34,274 nt of DNA, taken from the NCBI GenBank assembly GCA_023511855.1, contig JAIMAR010000012.1:1-34274 (forward strand). The letters are read 5' to 3'. This DNA is from Bryobacteraceae bacterium. Lineage in GTDB: Bacteria > Acidobacteriota > Terriglobia > Bryobacterales > Bryobacteraceae. The notes beneath the pieces are model-generated. The model saw only the letters and a program-made list of their open reading frames with translations, was not told the origin of the DNA and did not search any database. Of the stretch, positions 27,064-34,274 are shown piece by piece; positions within the stretch are counted from its first letter, which is position 1; each line of letters begins with the position of its first letter. Both the position numbers and the translations under genes were made by a program.

Positions 27064-30000
27064 ATGCCTAAATTCATTTGGACAGTCTTGCTCGCTGCGG
27101 TCATCGTTTTGCCCGTCAGCAGCCAGACTCTTGGCGAAATCACCGGGGTGGTGACAGACAGCACGGGGCTGGTAGTCCCCAATGCGTCCATCACCATCAC
27201 GAACACTGCAACCAATGCTGTGCGAAAAGCCGTCACGAACGAGGCCGGCCTGTACGCGGTGCCTGGCCTGGTGCCGGGGCCCTACACCGTCCGCGTGGAG
27301 ATGCAGGGTTTCCGGACCATGACGCGCTCTCTGGAACTGCAAGTGCAGCAGACCGCTCGAGTCGACTTCACGCTTCAGGTCGGCCAAGTCACGGAAGCGA
27401 TTGAGGTCAGCGGTTCGGCGGCTCTGCTCACTACGGAGAACGCGACGGTCGGGACGGTCATCGAAAACCGCCGTATCGTGGACCTGCCGTTGAATGGAAG
27501 GAACTTCCTGCAACTTGTTTCTCTAAGCCCGAATGTGACCTACGGGTTCGCCACGCCCGGGCAGGTTGCGGGCCGTCAAGGTGGCGACCGTGGGGGAATG
27601 AATATTTCGGTCATGGGGAGCCGCGGAACCTGGAATCATTACACGCTGGACGGCATCGAGAACACCGATGTCAATTTCAACCTTTACATCATGCTACCGT
27701 CGGTGGAAGCGCTTCAGGAGTTCAAGGTTCAGACCGGGATCTACCCGGCCGAGTTTGGGCGTGCCGCTAGCCAGATCAACGTCTCGACCAAATCGGGGAC
27801 CAACCAGTTCCACGGCTCGATGTTCGAATTTTTGCGGAACTCCAAGCTGGACGCCCGGCAGTACGACTTCATCGGAACCAAACCGGCCAAGACTCCTTTC
27901 CGTTGGAATCAGTACGGTTTCACGCTGGCTGGCCCGGTTTGGGTCCCGAAGGTGTACAACGGGCGGGACCGGCTGTTTTTCATGTCCAATTTCGAGGGGT
28001 TCCGGGAGCGCCGCACCACGACTGGCACCTGGACCACCCCCACCACCGCCATGCGCAACGGGGACTTTAGCCACCGGACGACCCCGATCTTCGACCAGTT
28101 CTCGCGGCGCTTCGAGGGCGGGGTTTTGAAGGCTGACCCGTGGCCCGGCAACCAGATCCCCAAGTCGAAATTCGACCCGGTCTCGGTGAAGCTGCTGGAA
28201 TTCTGGCCGGAACCGAATGTGCCCACCACGGTGCTGGCCAATAACTATCAAAAGAGCCTGCGCCGGACCGTGGACAAGGACCAGTTCACGGTGCGCATCG
28301 ACTTCAACGAAAGCACCAGCTCGCAATGGTTCGGGCGCTTTAGCTGGACGGACGAAAGCCAGTTTAACGAAGCGCTCAAGTTGAACGGCAGCACGCTGTA
28401 TACGCGGGGCCGCCAGTACATGCTCTCCAATACCCGCACTCTGTCCAGCACGAGCGTGAACGAGTTCCGCTTTGGCGTGAATGACTTCTTCAACGCCATC
28501 GCGCGCGAGCTGGCCAACAAGCGCGATGTCGTCAAGGAGCTCAACATCCCCGGCTTGACCGTTCCCGATCCGCTGAGCTGGGGCATTCCGCGCATCACCT
28601 CGCTGGTTGGCGTCAGCGGCTTCGGCGACGACTCCAGCGGGCCGTTCGCCATCAACGACGCGATTTTCCAGGCCGCCGACACCTTCAGCCTGATCCGCGG
28701 CAAGCATTCGCTGCGCATGGGCGGCGAGATCCGGCGCGACCGTTACAACCAGAAGGGCAATGAGTTCGCCCGGGGATCGTTCGAGTTCAACGGGCAGTAC
28801 TCCAGCAACCCCACAACGAAGTCGGGCGGCGATTCGACGGCTGACCTGCTGGTCGGCGCGTTGTCCAAGGCCGAATCCACGATTGCACTGGCGTTTGCCC
28901 AGTTCCGCGCCACCAGCGTCGCGGCCTTCATCGACGACACCTGGAAGGTGACTCCCAAGCTGACCATCAATATGGGCCTCCGCTACGAGCTGGTTCAGCC
29001 CTGGAAGGACCGTTCGCAAAACATGGTCAGCGTACATGTGCCGTACATCATCAAGGCGTCCAATGTGCAAGATATGAGCAAGCACCCGGTGCTGGTCCGG
29101 ACGGGCAAGGGCGAGTTCTACGAAGGGAAGGACTTCCGCTATCCCAACGTTCCGGTGGCCCGGGACGGGCGGCTGGGCGACCGCCTGATTCAGACCGACG
29201 CCAATAATTTTGCACCGAGGCTCGGCATTGCTTACAGCCCCACTCCGCGGTGGACCTTCCGCACCGGCTTCGGCGTGTTCTATTCGATGGAGTCCGGCAA
29301 TTCCCGTTTCGATCTAAACCGCGGTTTCAGCGGGCGCGTCTCCCGCAACGGCAACCCCGACATCTGGGATATCCGCTACGACAACTTCCTCACGGCGGCA
29401 GCCAAGCCTTGGATCCTTCCACCGGCGCCGTTCCTGTGGTCGGTGAAGTACAACGTGCGTGACTCGTACTCGATGATGTTCTTGTTCAACATCCAGCGTG
29501 AGTTGGACAAGGACACGGTCTTTGAGATCGGCTACAGCGGGTCGCTGCACCGCAACCTGCAAGGTTTGGTGGATCCCAACGCACCGCTTCCTGGACCGGG
29601 CACCACGCAGAGCCGCGTGCCGTTCCCCGAGTTCGGAGTGATTCAGACCGTCCACTCGGAAGGGCGGGGCAATTACAACGGACTCGGCATGAAGATTTCG
29701 CGCCGCATGTCGGGCGGCCTGACCTATTTGACCAGCTACACCTGGTCGAAAGCCCTTGATGACGTCAGCGCCATCCGGGGCACGGCTGCCGACATCTTCC
29801 CGCAGGACAACTACTGCCTGATTTGCGAGCGCGGATTCTCGGCTTACAACACGCCGCACCGCTGGGTCACCTCGCTGCTGTGGGAGCTGCCGTTCGGCAA
29901 GGGCCGCAAGTGGATGAATATGGGCGGCGTTGTCGACGGCATCCTCGGCGGCTGGCAAATCGGCTCGATCATCACGCTGCAATCCGGACGGCCGCTGCTG

Positions 30001-30420
30001 ATGACCGCGCCAGGCTTCAACTCTTCGAGAACCAATAAGTATGGTGAAGTGCGCCTCAGCTCGCTGGGCAAGAATCCATACCTGCCCAAGGGTCAGCGCA
30101 ACGCCAACGGCTGGTTTGACAAGACCTCCATGGCTCCGGCGCCCCTCTATGAGTTCGGCAACATCAGCCGCAACCGCCTGATGGGACCGACGACGTTCTC
30201 GTGGGACTTTTCCACCCACAAGAACTTCCGGATCATCGAGGGCCATGAGCTTCAGTTCCGCTTTGAGGCCTTCAACTTCCCGAACCATCCCGCGCTCGGC
30301 AGCCCCAACTCCGATTGGGGCAGCACCAGCGCCACCACCCCCGGGCCGAACTTCGGCTTGATCCGGGGCACGGCGACCCGCATGCGCGAGCTGCAATTCG
30401 CGCTGAAGTACTCTTTCTGA
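27064..30420 (+). CDS. TonB-dependent receptor with carboxypeptidase-regulatory-like N-terminal domain
   Basis: A 1118-residue outer-membrane protein of the Oar-like type abundant in Acidobacteriota. Signal peptide 1-20 (ending PVSSQ); Ig-like carboxypeptidase-regulatory domain about 23-105 (GEITGVVTDSTGLVVPNASI); plug about 115-240 with DLPLNGRNFLQLVSLSPNV; then a 22-strand-type barrel ending in aromatic Phe (LQFALKYSF), as outer-membrane proteins do. It is far longer than siderophore receptors (about 700), as usual for this subfamily, whose substrates are thought to be large polymers. ATG 27064 follows AGGAGG by seven bases and yields the signal peptide; the frame is open further upstream across the leader but codes for nothing recognisable. 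No SusD-like partner is adjacent. Confidence 0.93.
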   Translation: MPKFIWTVLLAAVIVLPVSSQTLGEITGVVTDSTGLVVPNASITITNTATNAVRKAVTNEAGLYAVPGLVPGPYTVRVEMQGFRTMTRSLELQVQQTARVDFTLQVGQVTEAIEVSGSAALLTTENATVGTVIENRRIVDLPLNGRNFLQLVSLSPNVTYGFATPGQVAGRQGGDRGGMNISVMGSRGTWNHYTLDGIENTDVNFNLYIMLPSVEALQEFKVQTGIYPAEFGRAASQINVSTKSGTNQFHGSMFEFLRNSKLDARQYDFIGTKPAKTPFRWNQYGFTLAGPVWVPKVYNGRDRLFFMSNFEGFRERRTTTGTWTTPTTAMRNGDFSHRTTPIFDQFSRRFEGGVLKADPWPGNQIPKSKFDPVSVKLLEFWPEPNVPTTVLANNYQKSLRRTVDKDQFTVRIDFNESTSSQWFGRFSWTDESQFNEALKLNGSTLYTRGRQYMLSNTRTLSSTSVNEFRFGVNDFFNAIARELANKRDVVKELNIPGLTVPDPLSWGIPRITSLVGVSGFGDDSSGPFAINDAIFQAADTFSLIRGKHSLRMGGEIRRDRYNQKGNEFARGSFEFNGQYSSNPTTKSGGDSTADLLVGALSKAESTIALAFAQFRATSVAAFIDDTWKVTPKLTINMGLRYELVQPWKDRSQNMVSVHVPYIIKASNVQDMSKHPVLVRTGKGEFYEGKDFRYPNVPVARDGRLGDRLIQTDANNFAPRLGIAYSPTPRWTFRTGFGVFYSMESGNSRFDLNRGFSGRVSRNGNPDIWDIRYDNFLTAAAKPWILPPAPFLWSVKYNVRDSYSMMFLFNIQRELDKDTVFEIGYSGSLHRNLQGLVDPNAPLPGPGTTQSRVPFPEFGVIQTVHSEGRGNYNGLGMKISRRMSGGLTYLTSYTWSKALDDVSAIRGTAADIFPQDNYCLICERGFSAYNTPHRWVTSLLWELPFGKGRKWMNMGGVVDGILGGWQIGSIITLQSGRPLLMTAPGFNSSRTNKYGEVRLSSLGKNPYLPKGQRNANGWFDKTSMAPAPLYEFGNISRNRLMGPTTFSWDFSTHKNFRIIEGHELQFRFEAFNFPNHPALGSPNSDWGSTSATTPGPNFGLIRGTATRMRELQFALKYSF

Positions 30421-30440
30421 CCGCGTAGTTTGTAGACGCT

Positions 30441-30490
30441 GGGCCGGCGTTCCGCGCCTGGATGGGGCGGGCGCCGGCCCGGGCCTTTTT
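30441..30490 (+). terminator. Rho-independent terminator after the TonB receptor gene
   Basis: GGGCCGGCG (30441-30449) pairs perfectly with CGCCGGCCC (30472-30480) around a 22-base loop. Five T residues follow at 30486-30490, after GGGCC. The loop is long but the nine-pair GC arm is strong. It also lies in the short gap to the convergent GH28 gene. Confidence 0.75.
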
Positions 30491-30516
30491 GGGGCAGGGA
30501 AGACCAGGAACTCTGC

Positions 30517-32109
30517 TCAATACTCGCCAGCGGTGCTCTTGCGAACGGCTCTTCTCAGCGTCTCGCTCTCAAACGCCACCGCGGAGCGGGCCTGCTCCAG
30601 GTCATTGTTGCGGAGGAGGATGTTCTCACTGCCGCTTCCCGCAATCCGCAGGAATGTTCCGCATCCCGGGTCCGCTTTCGATTCGCGGATGAGGGCGTCG
30701 GCAACGTTCTCAAGCAGCAGCGCCGGAAACGGGCTGCCCACTAGGCCTTGGCGGCCTCGGAATCCATCTACGACGAGGTCCCTTACGTTCCGAAAAACAG
30801 CCGCGCTGGCCCACTTGGGTTCGGGGTTGTCGGTCTCCCACTGCACCCGCACGTCCCGCAACTGAAGTCCCTGGACGCGCTCCACGCGGATGGCGTCCGT
30901 GGCTCGCTTGTCCACGGCGTCCTCCGGGCGCATGAAGATCTGGAGATTGGAAATGCGGATGTTCTCCAGCGGCCTGTCCGGATGTCCTGTGATGGTGCTG
31001 GTTCCGCGGGCATGCGCAATCACGTTGTCGACGACGATGTCCCGGATCGCGCCCAGCTTGGAATCCGGGCGGCGCTTCTTCAGGACGAATTTGAATACTT
31101 CGGCGCTGCCCCACCAGTTCCAGTGCCGCCGGTTCAATTCCACCGTCAGATTCGCAAAAATGACGTCGCTGACCACCGCGCCGTCCTGCACGTTGATCCC
31201 GAATCCTTTGTTGGAATTCCGAATGACCGAGTTGCTGAAGACCACATGGCGGATGTCGGCTTCCGTTTCGGTGCCGATCATCAGCGGCGTCGAAGAGGAG
31301 GAGAGCACGCAGTTGGTCACCACAACGTTTTCGACGGGCTCCACACGCCCGTTGCGGGCGATCGTCTTTAACACGATGGCGTCGTCGGCTGTGACGATCA
31401 CGCTGTCGGAGATCAACACGTTGCGGGAGGAGACCACGTCGATCCCGTCGGCGTTGACGCCCTTTTCGAGATCGGAGTAGATGTAGACGCCCCGGATGAA
31501 CACCCGATCACAGTTGTTGAGACGGACGTTCCAGAGCGGGGAATTCACGACCGTGATGCCCTCCAGCCGCACGTCCACCGAGTCGTTCAGGATGAACATG
31601 TAGGTTTGCATCCCGGTGCGGTAGTAACGCTTCATCTCGACGCCGGCCTGACGGGCGATTTCCATCTCCTCGACGATCTCCGGATCCGTCGCCCGCACAT
31701 CCGCCCACACGTATTGCGCCAGCCCGTCCAGCTTGCCGCGTCCGGTGACGGCGATGTTTTTGGCGCCTTCCGAAAAAATCATGGCTCTCCGGTTACCGAA
31801 GTCCGCTTTATCCTGGCTCAGAAGAAGCGTCGATCCTGCCTCCAGGTAAAGGTTCACGTTGTCTTTGAGTTGAATCGCTCCGGTCGTGTAGTCACCCGGC
31901 GGGACGTAGACCATGCCGCCGCCTGCGGCGCTGCAAGCGTCGATGGCCGCTTGGATCGCTCGAGTCGCCTTGTCCTCGCGTTTGCCGGAGGCGCCGAAGT
32001 CACGGACGTTGTAGGTCCGCCCAGAGCCAGGCATCTGCCCGCGGGAAGGAACGGAACAGGGCAGGGTCATTGCGGCGGCAATTAAGATGGCAACCGGTTT
32101 GGTGCGCAT
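30517..32109 (-). CDS. GH28-family (polygalacturonase-like) secreted glycosidase
   Basis: A 530-residue protein with a signal peptide (about 1-24) and the parallel beta-helix of pectin-type enzymes. It opens with YNVRDFGASGKREDKATRAI (about 32-51) and AAGGGMVYVPPGDYTTG. Catalytic acids match the family: D221 in NADGID and D242-D243 in TADDAIVL. The GHG motif that normally follows is absent, replaced around SSSSTPLMIGTE, and the RIK motif is reduced to NKG. It may therefore cleave a galacturonide- or rhamnose-type glycan different from plain pectin. The frame extends upstream to 32451 across the HAD gene, but ATG 32109 gives the signal peptide. It is downstream of, and on the same strand as, the HAD gene (139-base gap) and converges on the TonB gene. 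Confidence 0.87.
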   Translation of the reverse strand: MRTKPVAILIAAAMTLPCSVPSRGQMPGSGRTYNVRDFGASGKREDKATRAIQAAIDACSAAGGGMVYVPPGDYTTGAIQLKDNVNLYLEAGSTLLLSQDKADFGNRRAMIFSEGAKNIAVTGRGKLDGLAQYVWADVRATDPEIVEEMEIARQAGVEMKRYYRTGMQTYMFILNDSVDVRLEGITVVNSPLWNVRLNNCDRVFIRGVYIYSDLEKGVNADGIDVVSSRNVLISDSVIVTADDAIVLKTIARNGRVEPVENVVVTNCVLSSSSTPLMIGTETEADIRHVVFSNSVIRNSNKGFGINVQDGAVVSDVIFANLTVELNRRHWNWWGSAEVFKFVLKKRRPDSKLGAIRDIVVDNVIAHARGTSTITGHPDRPLENIRISNLQIFMRPEDAVDKRATDAIRVERVQGLQLRDVRVQWETDNPEPKWASAAVFRNVRDLVVDGFRGRQGLVGSPFPALLLENVADALIRESKADPGCGTFLRIAGSGSENILLRNNDLEQARSAVAFESETLRRAVRKSTAGEY

Positions 32110-32223
32110 AACGCCAACCAGTTTACAGCAGGGTCGAACGGCTAAGGGACTGGCAGGGGGGAGCGTCGCCGAGGCTGGACCTCTCGGTTGGCACGGCAGG
32201 ACGCTCGGCCGAATCAGAAAGTT

Positions 32224-32236
32224 GACATAATATGTC
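32224..32236. promoter_or_regulatory. Perfect 13-bp palindrome upstream of the GH28 gene
   Basis: GACATAATATGTC is a perfect inverted repeat around one central A, in an AT-rich patch 114 bases before the GH28 start and 12 bases after the HAD stop. This size and symmetry suit a dimeric repressor such as a GntR- or LacI-type sugar regulator. No regulator gene is in the window. Confidence 0.4.
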
Positions 32237-32248
32237 TTATCGGAAGTT

Positions 32249-32872
32249 CTAGATGGCTGTCGACTGGTCCAGACATGCGAGCACTGCTCGAGGCGTATCC
32301 TCTGGGCTTTCGACCCGCACCACGTCCAGCCCGGCCGCCCGAGCGCTCTGCTCACCGGTGTCGGAGTCTTCGACTGCCAAGGCCCGGCGGACGCCGAGCC
32401 GCTCCAGCGCCAGCCGGTACGGATCCGGCGCGGGCTTGGTTCTCGGGACATCCTCCGCGCCGATCACTATGGCAAAGCGGTCGCGGATGCCCGACGCGAC
32501 GAGCGCCGGCTCCACGAAGGCTCGTTCGGTGGCCGTGACCACGCCGAGCTGGTAGCCGTTGAGGCGGCTGAGCAGATCGATGGTGGCTGGGCTGATGGCC
32601 GGCTGGCTGGAAATCAGCTCGACGAAGCGGCGGCTTTTGGCCGGGTATAGAGCCCAGACGGCGTCGAAACCGGCCGGCGGGTGGCGCAAATGGCAGAAAT
32701 AGGCGGCCGCCTGGCGGTCCGGAATTCCAATGCAGTACCTTCGATATGACTCCCAATCCAATGAAATTCCAAGGGGTTTTAAGACATCGGCCCAGGCGGC
32801 GCAGTGGAGCGGCTCGCTGTCGGCCAACACCCCGTCAAAATCAAACAAAACGGCTTCATAATGTTTTAGCAC
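32249..32872 (-). CDS. HAD-superfamily hydrolase, beta-phosphoglucomutase-like
   Basis: A 207-residue soluble phosphatase or phosphomutase. All four HAD motifs are present: nucleophile D11-F-D13-G in LFDFDGVLADSE, Thr in VVTATER, Lys in RTKPAPDPY and the acidic pair in AVEDSDTG. The helical cap between motifs I and II is of the subfamily I type found in beta-phosphoglucomutase and sugar-phosphate phosphatases. The start is GTG 32872, with AGGAG at 32882-32878 four to five bases upstream; a longer frame to 33007 lacks that signal. The substrate is not determinable; a sugar phosphate is likely. It is divergent from pyrR and may share a transcript with the GH28 gene. Confidence 0.87.
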   Translation of the reverse strand: MLKHYEAVLFDFDGVLADSEPLHCAAWADVLKPLGISLDWESYRRYCIGIPDRQAAAYFCHLRHPPAGFDAVWALYPAKSRRFVELISSQPAISPATIDLLSRLNGYQLGVVTATERAFVEPALVASGIRDRFAIVIGAEDVPRTKPAPDPYRLALERLGVRRALAVEDSDTGEQSARAAGLDVVRVESPEDTPRAVLACLDQSTAI

Positions 32873-33046
32873 GTTTTCTCCTGTGGCCGTCGTCCGGCCG
32901 ACTACCATTCTCCCAAAAGGCGGCCGAAGCGGCAGGCGCCACGGCAGTTTGGGAACCAATGCGGCTTGATTCCCCGCCCCGGCCCCCGGGCGGCGAGCGA
33001 ACCTCATGGTTTATGCTAACCTGACCGTTTGAAAAACCATTCCTCT

Positions 33047-33601
33047 ATGCCCTCCACCCACGTCAAAGCCCAGCTGATGAGCGCCTCGGAGATCGACCGC
33101 ACGCTGGTGCGCCTCGCCCACGAAATCCTGGAAAAGACGGCCGACCTCAGCAAGCTGGCGTTGATCGGCATCCACCGCCGCGGGGTGCCATTGGCCCAGC
33201 GTTTGGCGGCCAAGATTGAATCGATTGAGAAGGCCGCCGTCCCTGTGGGCGCCCTGGATATCCGCCTCTACCGGGACGATTTGACCACGGTTTCGGATGC
33301 GCCTATCCTGAATGAGAGCCGGATCCCTTTTCCAGTGGCGGGACGGGACATTATTCTGGTGGACGATGTCCTTTATACCGGTCGCACGGTGCGCGCCGCT
33401 ATGGATGCGCTGTTCCGCAACGGGCGGCCCTGCCGTGTTCAACTGTTGGTGCTCATCGACCGCGGCCACCGAGAACTCCCCATCGAAGCGCGCTACGTCG
33501 GCCGCAAGGTCCCTACTAGCCGGAAAGAGATTGTCGAAGTCAAGCTCCAAGAGATCGACCAGACGGAAAAGGTCCTCCTGGTGGAACGAAGTGACGGGTG
33601 A
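33047..33601 (+). CDS. pyrR: PyrR: pyrimidine operon regulator / uracil phosphoribosyltransferase
   Basis: A 184-residue phosphoribosyltransferase-fold protein. The PRPP loop is IILVDDVLYTGRT with D106-D107. PyrR-specific segments are IGIHRRGVPLA, LYRDDLT and DRGHRELPIEARYVGRKVPTSR, the last nearly as in Bacillus PyrR. It binds UMP and RNA of pyr genes and has weak uracil phosphoribosyltransferase activity in relatives. The frame opens at TTG 33029; ATG 33047 is chosen because it gives the usual length, and ATG 33077 would be short. The 174-base divergent gap upstream shows no obvious attenuator or PyrR-binding loop, only a possible -10 (TATGCT, 33012-33017). pyrB follows after three bases. 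Confidence 0.9.
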   Translation: MPSTHVKAQLMSASEIDRTLVRLAHEILEKTADLSKLALIGIHRRGVPLAQRLAAKIESIEKAAVPVGALDIRLYRDDLTTVSDAPILNESRIPFPVAGRDIILVDDVLYTGRTVRAAMDALFRNGRPCRVQLLVLIDRGHRELPIEARYVGRKVPTSRKEIVEVKLQEIDQTEKVLLVERSDG

Positions 33602-33604
33602 ACC

Positions 33605-34274
33605 ATGCCGGCAGGATTGCTAGGAATTGAAGAACTCTCCCGCGAGGAGATTGAGGCGATTTTATCCCGGGCCAAGGACTTTCAACCCCTGGAGAACCAC
33701 ACCTTCAAGCGGCTGGACCTGCTGAAGGGCAAGATGATCGTGAACCTCTTTTATGAGGCCTCCACGCGGACCCGCACGAGTTTCGAAATCGCCGCCAAGC
33801 GATTGGGCGCGGACGCCATCTCGATCACCGCGGCGGGATCCAGCGTTTCCAAGGGCGAGTCCCTGGTCGACACGCTGAACACCTTGGCCGCCATGCGTCC
33901 GGACGCCATCGTGATGCGCCACTCGGCCAGCGGCGCGCCGCACTTCCTGGCCCGGCATCTGCCCACGCCGATCATCAACGCCGGCGACGGCACGCACGAA
34001 CATCCGACGCAGGCGCTTCTGGATGCGCGCACGATCCTGGACCACCGGCCCTCGCTCGAGGGGCTACGCGTGGCGATCATTGGCGACATCGTCCACAGCC
34101 GCGTGGCGCGTTCCAACATTTATCTCCTGTCCAAGTTTGGGGTGGATATCGTGCTGTGCGGTCCCGCGCCGCTGCTGCCGCCCGAGATGGCCCGAATCGA
34201 TCCGGGCGTCGCCCTGACGCACAACATCGGAGAAGCGATCAGCGGCGCCGACGTGATCATGATGCTGCGGGTGC
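33605..34274 (+). CDS. pyrB: Aspartate carbamoyltransferase catalytic subunit, cut by window end
   Basis: The first 223 residues of PyrB, which joins carbamoyl phosphate and aspartate in pyrimidine synthesis. The carbamoyl-phosphate motif S53-T-R-T-R-T58 and the H133-P-T-Q136 motif are both present. The family length is about 305-320 residues, so about 90 are missing beyond the window, with no sign of breakage before it. It starts three bases after the pyrR stop; the ribosome site is weak (GGGTGAACC), consistent with translation coupled to pyrR. pyrC and further pyr genes probably follow outside the window. Confidence 0.95.
   Translation, partial: MPAGLLGIEELSREEIEAILSRAKDFQPLENHTFKRLDLLKGKMIVNLFYEASTRTRTSFEIAAKRLGADAISITAAGSSVSKGESLVDTLNTLAAMRPDAIVMRHSASGAPHFLARHLPTPIINAGDGTHEHPTQALLDARTILDHRPSLEGLRVAIIGDIVHSRVARSNIYLLSKFGVDIVLCGPAPLLPPEMARIDPGVALTHNIGEAISGADVIMMLRV

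Noticed and set aside
27694-29085. 463-codon open frame on the minus strand
   Set aside because: Shadow of the TonB receptor barrel; no motifs or start signal.
32222-32227. TTGACA as a sigma-70 -35 box on the plus strand
   Set aside because: No -10 box lies 16-18 bases downstream, and no plus-strand gene follows; it is part of the palindrome.
32110-32451. N-terminal extension of the GH28 gene
   Set aside because: It overlaps the HAD gene in another frame and would bury the signal peptide.

Overview
The window is GC-rich bacterial chromosome with tightly packed genes and GTG/ATG start-stop overlaps. Gene content points to Acidobacteriota, probably the Solibacter/Bryobacter branch. The evidence is a very large TonB-dependent receptor with an N-terminal carboxypeptidase-regulatory-like domain, a secreted matrixin whose C-terminus resembles the Solibacter TIGR03437-type module, a FecR protein with an aromatic-rich middle, and a DUF4159/MoxR/DUF58/BatA/DUF4175 operon. 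This placement is inferred from family recognition; no marker gene such as 16S rRNA is present. I see no tRNA, rRNA, CRISPR array, insertion sequence or prophage.

Layout: 1-361 is gene-free and built of short hairpins and two degenerate tandem repeats. 362-2011 (-) is a radical SAM protein with a B12-binding-like N-terminus. 2222-16148 (+) is one eight-gene operon: DUF4159 protein, VWA/GATase-like membrane protein, a secreted caspase/legumain-like protein with Ser in the Cys position, a TPR protein with an HELSH zinc-peptidase domain, MoxR ATPase, DUF58 protein, BatA-like VWA protein and a giant DUF4175 membrane protein. 16226-19317 (-) is a two-gene secreted-protein operon (small secreted protein, then matrixin) preceded by a sigma-54-like -24/-12 element. 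19318-19770 holds more hairpin repeats. 19771-23888 (-) is a YfhO-like membrane protein translationally coupled to an Nramp transporter fused to a universal stress domain. 24092-26524 (+) is a FecR/DUF6600-like protein with 46-residue repeats and a strong terminator. 26525-27063 is gene-free, with hairpin repeats followed by a structured 5' leader. 27064-30420 (+) is the TonB-dependent receptor, with its own terminator. 30517-32109 (-) is a divergent GH28 enzyme, 32249-32872 (-) a HAD phosphatase, and 33047-34274 (+) pyrR followed by the start of pyrB, cut by the window end.

How the genes work together: the eight-gene operon looks like an envelope machine. MoxR-family ATPases usually act with VWA proteins; here one ATPase is co-encoded with three VWA proteins (DUF58, BatA-like, VWA/GATase-like), a large membrane scaffold (DUF4175), and two candidate proteases or protease-like proteins. 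Three of the proteins share a recognisable glutamine-amidotransferase-like segment. The TonB receptor and the GH28 enzyme converge and may both serve plant polysaccharide use, but that link is only proximity. The most unusual items are the protease-bearing MoxR operon, the structured TonB leader with a sequestered Shine-Dalgarno, and the family of intergenic hairpins with compensatory stem changes.
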